Shown here piece after piece: positions 20,441 through 24,016 of a DNA stretch of 24,016 nucleotides. Location: assembly GCA_000708835.1 (NCBI GenBank), contig DF237098.1, forward strand, positions 151,704 through 175,719, written 5' to 3'. Source of the stretch: Klebsormidium nitens. Taxonomy: Eukaryota; Streptophyta; Klebsormidiophyceae; Klebsormidiales; Klebsormidiaceae. The notes beneath the pieces were generated by a model, which made no database searches, was not told the DNA's origin, and saw nothing but the letters and a program-made list of their open reading frames with translations. Numbering within the stretch: the first letter of the stretch is position 1; the number at the start of each line of letters is the position of its first letter. The position numbers were made by a program, and so were the translations under genes.

Positions 20441-21594
20441 TTCGTATGTTGATTATCGCAATCCTCTTAATGCTTCTACAGTGCGCTTCGAAGCTTCACC
20501 CTAGTCAGTACACGTGTTTCCTAGCCAGGCATATCACCGTCTAAGTTAGATTCATAGTGGCTATGATGATGGACCGAATGGGAAAGGAGACTCCAGGTGC
20601 GTACACTACGTTCCAGAAGCCAGCACGTATTCCCCATACCATCTTTCTTTCTTCGACGTGTCATATGCCTTCTTCTACACGTGTGAGACTTAACCCGGCT
20701 CCGCACCCCGTGACAGGATCCTGCGGGTCTAGTCATTGCCTGTCGCATGACACACCCTGTTGCTTCAAATGATCTTACATTTTTGCAGTCTGAGCTCTAC
20801 TTATGATATGAAAGCCCTGAGCTTGAGTTTACGCTCCTAGATCGGCTCCGCCCACGCGTCTACTGGCTCATTAACTTCAGAGGTGGACGGTCAGCTTCAA
20901 AACCACCTTCTCCGTCGACCATCTGCTTCAAACTTGCGAACGCAAATGGTCCGAATTGGCTATGACGCATAGTCTGGGCAAAGGGCCCAGGATGGTAAAC
21001 ATAGGCCTGGGATAGCTTGCCAAATTTGCGCGGCCGCACACGTCTTTTCTCAACGGAGATTTTTCCAGTAGATTTGATGACCTGAGAATGAAGCCCAATT
21101 GCATTTTTTGCCGCATGCCACTTGGAGACATTTCACAAATTGGTCTTAGATTTGGCGTCTTTCACAAGATCATTGGCCGAGAAATTTGCTGATTGGGCAG
21201 GGCATAATGCAGGAATCTTGGCTGGACAATCTCGTGTTTCCAAGTGAAGGCAGCCCAAGAAATTTGCTTTCAGCCCTGTTTTTGCGGCGTTCAAACATTG
21301 CAGAATTACTTCGTCTGCCATCTGATCAGAGGAACTCCCGGCCATCCAATCCCCACATTCCATTTGCATGTCCGACCCTTCCGTCTACCTTGGGTAGCGC
21401 TTTGGTTGGAACATTGTGCTCATATTCTTGGTAGCACTTCTCGCTTCGGTTCGCAGCGAGCACTCGACTCTTTGAGTCGCACATGTCCTCTGACTTCGCG
21501 ATGTGACACTTGCTGAGGGAAGGCGCAATATATTCCACGCTTTCCAGCCCCACTGCAAAGTCCTACCCCTTAACATTTATCCTTTTCTACTACA

Positions 21595-21645
21595 TCTTCA
21601 GACGTCTTCAGACGGATCAGAAGCGCCTGATAATTCGCAGGCGCT
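21595..21645. repeat. 10-bp tandem repeat next to 8-bp hairpin
   Basis: TCTTCAGACG is repeated at 21595-21604 and 21605-21614. A stem of AGCGCCTG (21622-21629) and CAGGCGCT (21638-21645) around an 8-nt loop follows seven bases later. Confidence 0.8.
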
Positions 21646-21805
21646 CACTGCCAGTGGCCGGCGTTCTCTAATACTTTGGTGTCCGCTGCAACTTGTCATT
21701 GCATGCTTATGTAGCTGGCACGTCTTTGACCTGCTTCAAAATTTTATCACGTTCTTTGTACAATTGACCACTTTACGTCTTCGATTCGGTGTTACGACAT
21801 GCTTT

Positions 21806-21941
21806 GTCAATGATGACCAACTGGGGGAAGTTGTTCCACATCGAGACGTTTCCAACCGATGTCACTTGTCTTCACCCCTTGATCTTTGGCTTTGCGGTTC
21901 GCTCGCATCTTTCTCAGTGGCTATGACTACGAGGCTGGGAC
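21806..21941 (+). repeat. Fragment of repeat family R
   Basis: The core GTCAATGATGACCAACTGGG at 21806 is followed about 110 bases later by GTGGCTATGACTACGAGGCT (21917), both characteristic pieces of the R unit in the expected order. The spacing is far shorter than in R2, so the middle of the unit has been lost. Confidence 0.45.
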
Positions 21942-22929
21942 AGGCCCAACTGCACTAGCTCGATCGGTGTGCGCACGCCACGTGCCGCCTACTCACGGCG
22001 CTTGCGTGCTCCCTACGACGTCTATAGTTTCTTCACTGATACTTGTTTCCTAGTTTTTTCTGGACATTGTAAAGCTGTCAATAGTGCGAGTAATCCACCT
22101 CGCAAGCGACTTTATTTTGCGCCCCTTTCTGGCCGTGACAACTCTCACTGGGTTGCTCCCAAGGCCAATTGGGGGAACTTGTGAGATGGAGGCCAGAAGA
22201 AGTAAATGGGTCCGCTGTTGGTTGATGTGAGCATCTCTTTGCTTTTGAGAATTCTTTGGTAGGAAGGAAGCGGGCAGTGGGCCATCACGTCTGAAAGAAG
22301 ACGCGTGGAGAGCCCGTTCCTGCTTTTTATCTTGTGCTAGCTGGCTTGATTGTTCCCATCCGATATTTCTCCTTCTCGACAACGTTTGTTGTTGTTCAGC
22401 TTTTTACGAGTGTGCACAGTATGTTGTACGCGTTTCCGAAACAGACTTTCGTTGAGCGAGGGCATTCGCACGCTGGTCAGATGAATCAGCGCAGGATCAG
22501 CTGCCGTCGCGCATGATTTGAACATCTGGTTGAATTAGAAACTTTGCGGTTTGGGGTAGTCTCTTGGTTTGTGTTGAACTGTTGGTCGTTGGCTCATTGA
22601 ACAATCGCTTCTTACATGATTCCGCATCAGCCTGTCTCCGCTAACCAGCTCGATTTGTGAAAAGTACTTTATTTCATATTTGTCAGCCGTCGCTCGAGGT
22701 TTCGAGCAACAGACCTGTCTCGTGTTTTGCGGTCCTTTTGATATCAGCTAACTTCATCAGACGCCTTTAAATGTCACTGATTGACACCATGGTTTAAAAC
22801 AGAAAGTAGAAGATGGTGTTGTGTTCAGAGCTATATATAGCGTCTCTTCTTCACCTCTTTCTCACATGTGAATCTTGTCGAGCTGAGTGGATTCTCTTCT
22901 GCACGAATCAGTCGCCACAGGGGACAGCT

Positions 22930-22953
22930 GGCGATGACGACCAAAAGTGGGAG
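22930..22953 (+). repeat. Isolated copy of R core motif
   Basis: GGCGATGACGACCAAAAGTG followed by GGAG closely matches the core in R3 (18994). The rest of the unit is not clear downstream before the window ends. Confidence 0.45.
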
Positions 22954-23849
22954 TGTGCACAGTCTCACCGCTTACAGTGTTTGAACTTTTCAGACGCTAG
23001 TTGCACGTGCCGTATGTGGGTTTTAATTTTGCTGTCATTTCTTACTTAAAACTGCATTATTACCTTTCTCCAGCTTGCGTGGACGACCTAGGGAGCTCAA
23101 CGGACATGTAAAAGCAGCATAAGCAGATTGAGAGCAAGTACACTCTGGTGTTCCGCTCTTGTTCATGTGAGATGAGATGGAGATCTTCTTTACCCGTCTC
23201 GGTGGTACCTGATCTCATACCAAAGGTTTTCGTCCCGGTCCTTATGTGGTGCTTTTCTTTAACTTTACCTTCGCCACACACATGTATTTACCTCTAATCA
23301 GCACTTCAGTACACGCCGCCTCCTCTTTTCCGGCTGATCGCGACATGTTCCGTCGCTACCAATGGAATCAAGCGTTCTTCGATCTATTGGAAACATCTGC
23401 GCTTTAATGGGAAGGATAGGGGTAATGAGAGGTCCGCACTTCGGACTCGTCCAACTCGCTGATACCTTTAGTTTGATTTTCGTAACGTCCCGGAAAGGGT
23501 TTCCGCTTCACCCAATCCTTCCGTCCATAAGAGGGCGTGCTCCACGGACCTTCTCTGCCTCCTTCCTTCCTGCCGTTTGAATCTCTCTCGTGCTGTAAGG
23601 AATTCGTTTGAGCCCTACCCGGGTCCACGCTAGCAGCTAGCACCCCTTTTTGTTTGCCGTTTGCTCCTACCGTGTTGGATTGATCCTACTTATTCAACGG
23701 AACTGTAAGTTTTTCCATGCGAGCATAAGCTTGAGTATTTGCTCTATGAATGCGTCCAAGCTAGGGCTGACACCGGAAGTGACCTTCACCTCTTACACCA
23801 ATCTCGCGCCGTCATCTGACGTATCTGCGCGCACGGTTATGTGGCGATG

Positions 23850-24016
23850 ACGCAATGTCTGGGACCGCCGCGGCCCACTGAAGCTACTCGACGAGGCGCT
23901 GATGCCACAGTATCCGTGCTTTACGTCCTCTCCATCGCAGATTTTCCAGCGTGCCGCCCAGGTGCCGCAAGCTGCCGGCGGCAGTTACGGCACATGCCGT
24001 CAGGGTGTGCCGCTCC
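23850..24016. other. GC-rich window edge with two small hairpins
   Basis: The sequence becomes distinctly GC-rich towards the end. Two consecutive 6-bp stems are present: CTGCCG/CGGCAG (23972-23984) and ACGGCA/TGCCGT (23987-24000). A pyrimidine-containing stretch ending CGCAG at 23940 could be a splice acceptor, and a frame open from 23941 to the edge reads IFQRAAQVPQAAGG. This could be the start of an exon that continues outside the window, but I recognise no family. Confidence 0.3.

Larger units (their letters stand above)
18994..20650 (+). repeat. Dispersed repeat family R, partial copy R3
   Basis: Anchors colinear with R2 include: GGCGATGACGACCAAAGTGC at 18994 (10601 in R2), GTTGACTTTTCGATC at 19114 (about 10722), TCTGCCAGCCGTTCTCGCC at 19914 (11431), and CCTAGCCAGGC with GTGGCTATGATGAT at 20519-20570 (about 11753-11798). 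The offset to R2 stays near 8390-8480 until about 20100 and then jumps to about 8770, which marks roughly 290 extra bases in R3. The first third of the unit is not visible upstream, where a microsatellite sits at the expected place. Confidence 0.65.
20651..23849. other. Intergenic; no gene recognised
   Basis: No conserved frame or exon was identified. The longest frame (21503-21958, 151 codons, +) has no hallmark and overlaps a repeat fragment. Visible structures are a 10-bp tandem and hairpin at 21595-21645 and R-family fragments at 21806-21941 and 22930-22953. Confidence 0.5.

Noticed and set aside
20063-20452. Overlapping long frames on both strands in the GC-rich block
   Set aside because: High GC removes stop codons on both strands. 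The peptides are low-complexity Arg/Ala/Pro runs driven by the (GC)n tract.

Overview
The window looks like nuclear DNA of a photosynthetic eukaryote, most likely of the green lineage. The only gene I can support is the 3' half of a PHT4/ANTR-type (SLC17-like, major facilitator superfamily) plastid anion/phosphate transporter. It lies on the + strand in five exons (2057-2266, 2898-3137, 3834-3899, 4466-4550, 4901-4998). All visible introns are GT-AG, 350-696 nt long, and preserve the frame to a normal stop. The exons encode 232 residues, from the central cytoplasmic loop through the last six membrane helices. From memory the protein resembles land-plant PHT4;1/PHT4;4, which is why I infer a green alga or early-diverging streptophyte. 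I cannot name the species.

Layout. Positions 1-2056 hold no exon I recognise, although the N-terminal half of the transporter must be encoded upstream. Positions 2057-4998 are the gene. Its first visible intron is unusual: it contains decayed tandem copies, spaced about 138 bp, of the preceding exon's 3' end together with its splice donor. Positions 4999-6220 are 3' flank with nothing recognisable. From about 6221 to 24016 I see no gene. The longest open frames are short, resemble no family I know, and are not conserved between repeat copies.

Much of that 18 kb consists of old, diverged, colinear repeat copies. R1 (about 6221-8600) and R2 (about 9445-11900) are direct repeats roughly 3.2 kb apart. 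R3 (about 18994-20650) is a third, partial copy carrying an extra GC-rich block. Isolated fragments of the same family occur near 1066, 16646, 21806 and 22930. A second, smaller repeat pair lies at about 8925-9125 and 14917-15120. Several near-perfect hairpins, short tandem repeats and one 20-N assembly gap (12940-12959) complete the picture.

I found no CRISPR array, RNA gene, bacterial operon or intact transposon. The window is best read as one transporter gene end beside repeat-rich intergenic DNA. The items most worth a second look are the exon/donor duplication inside the intron and the unclassified dispersed repeat family.
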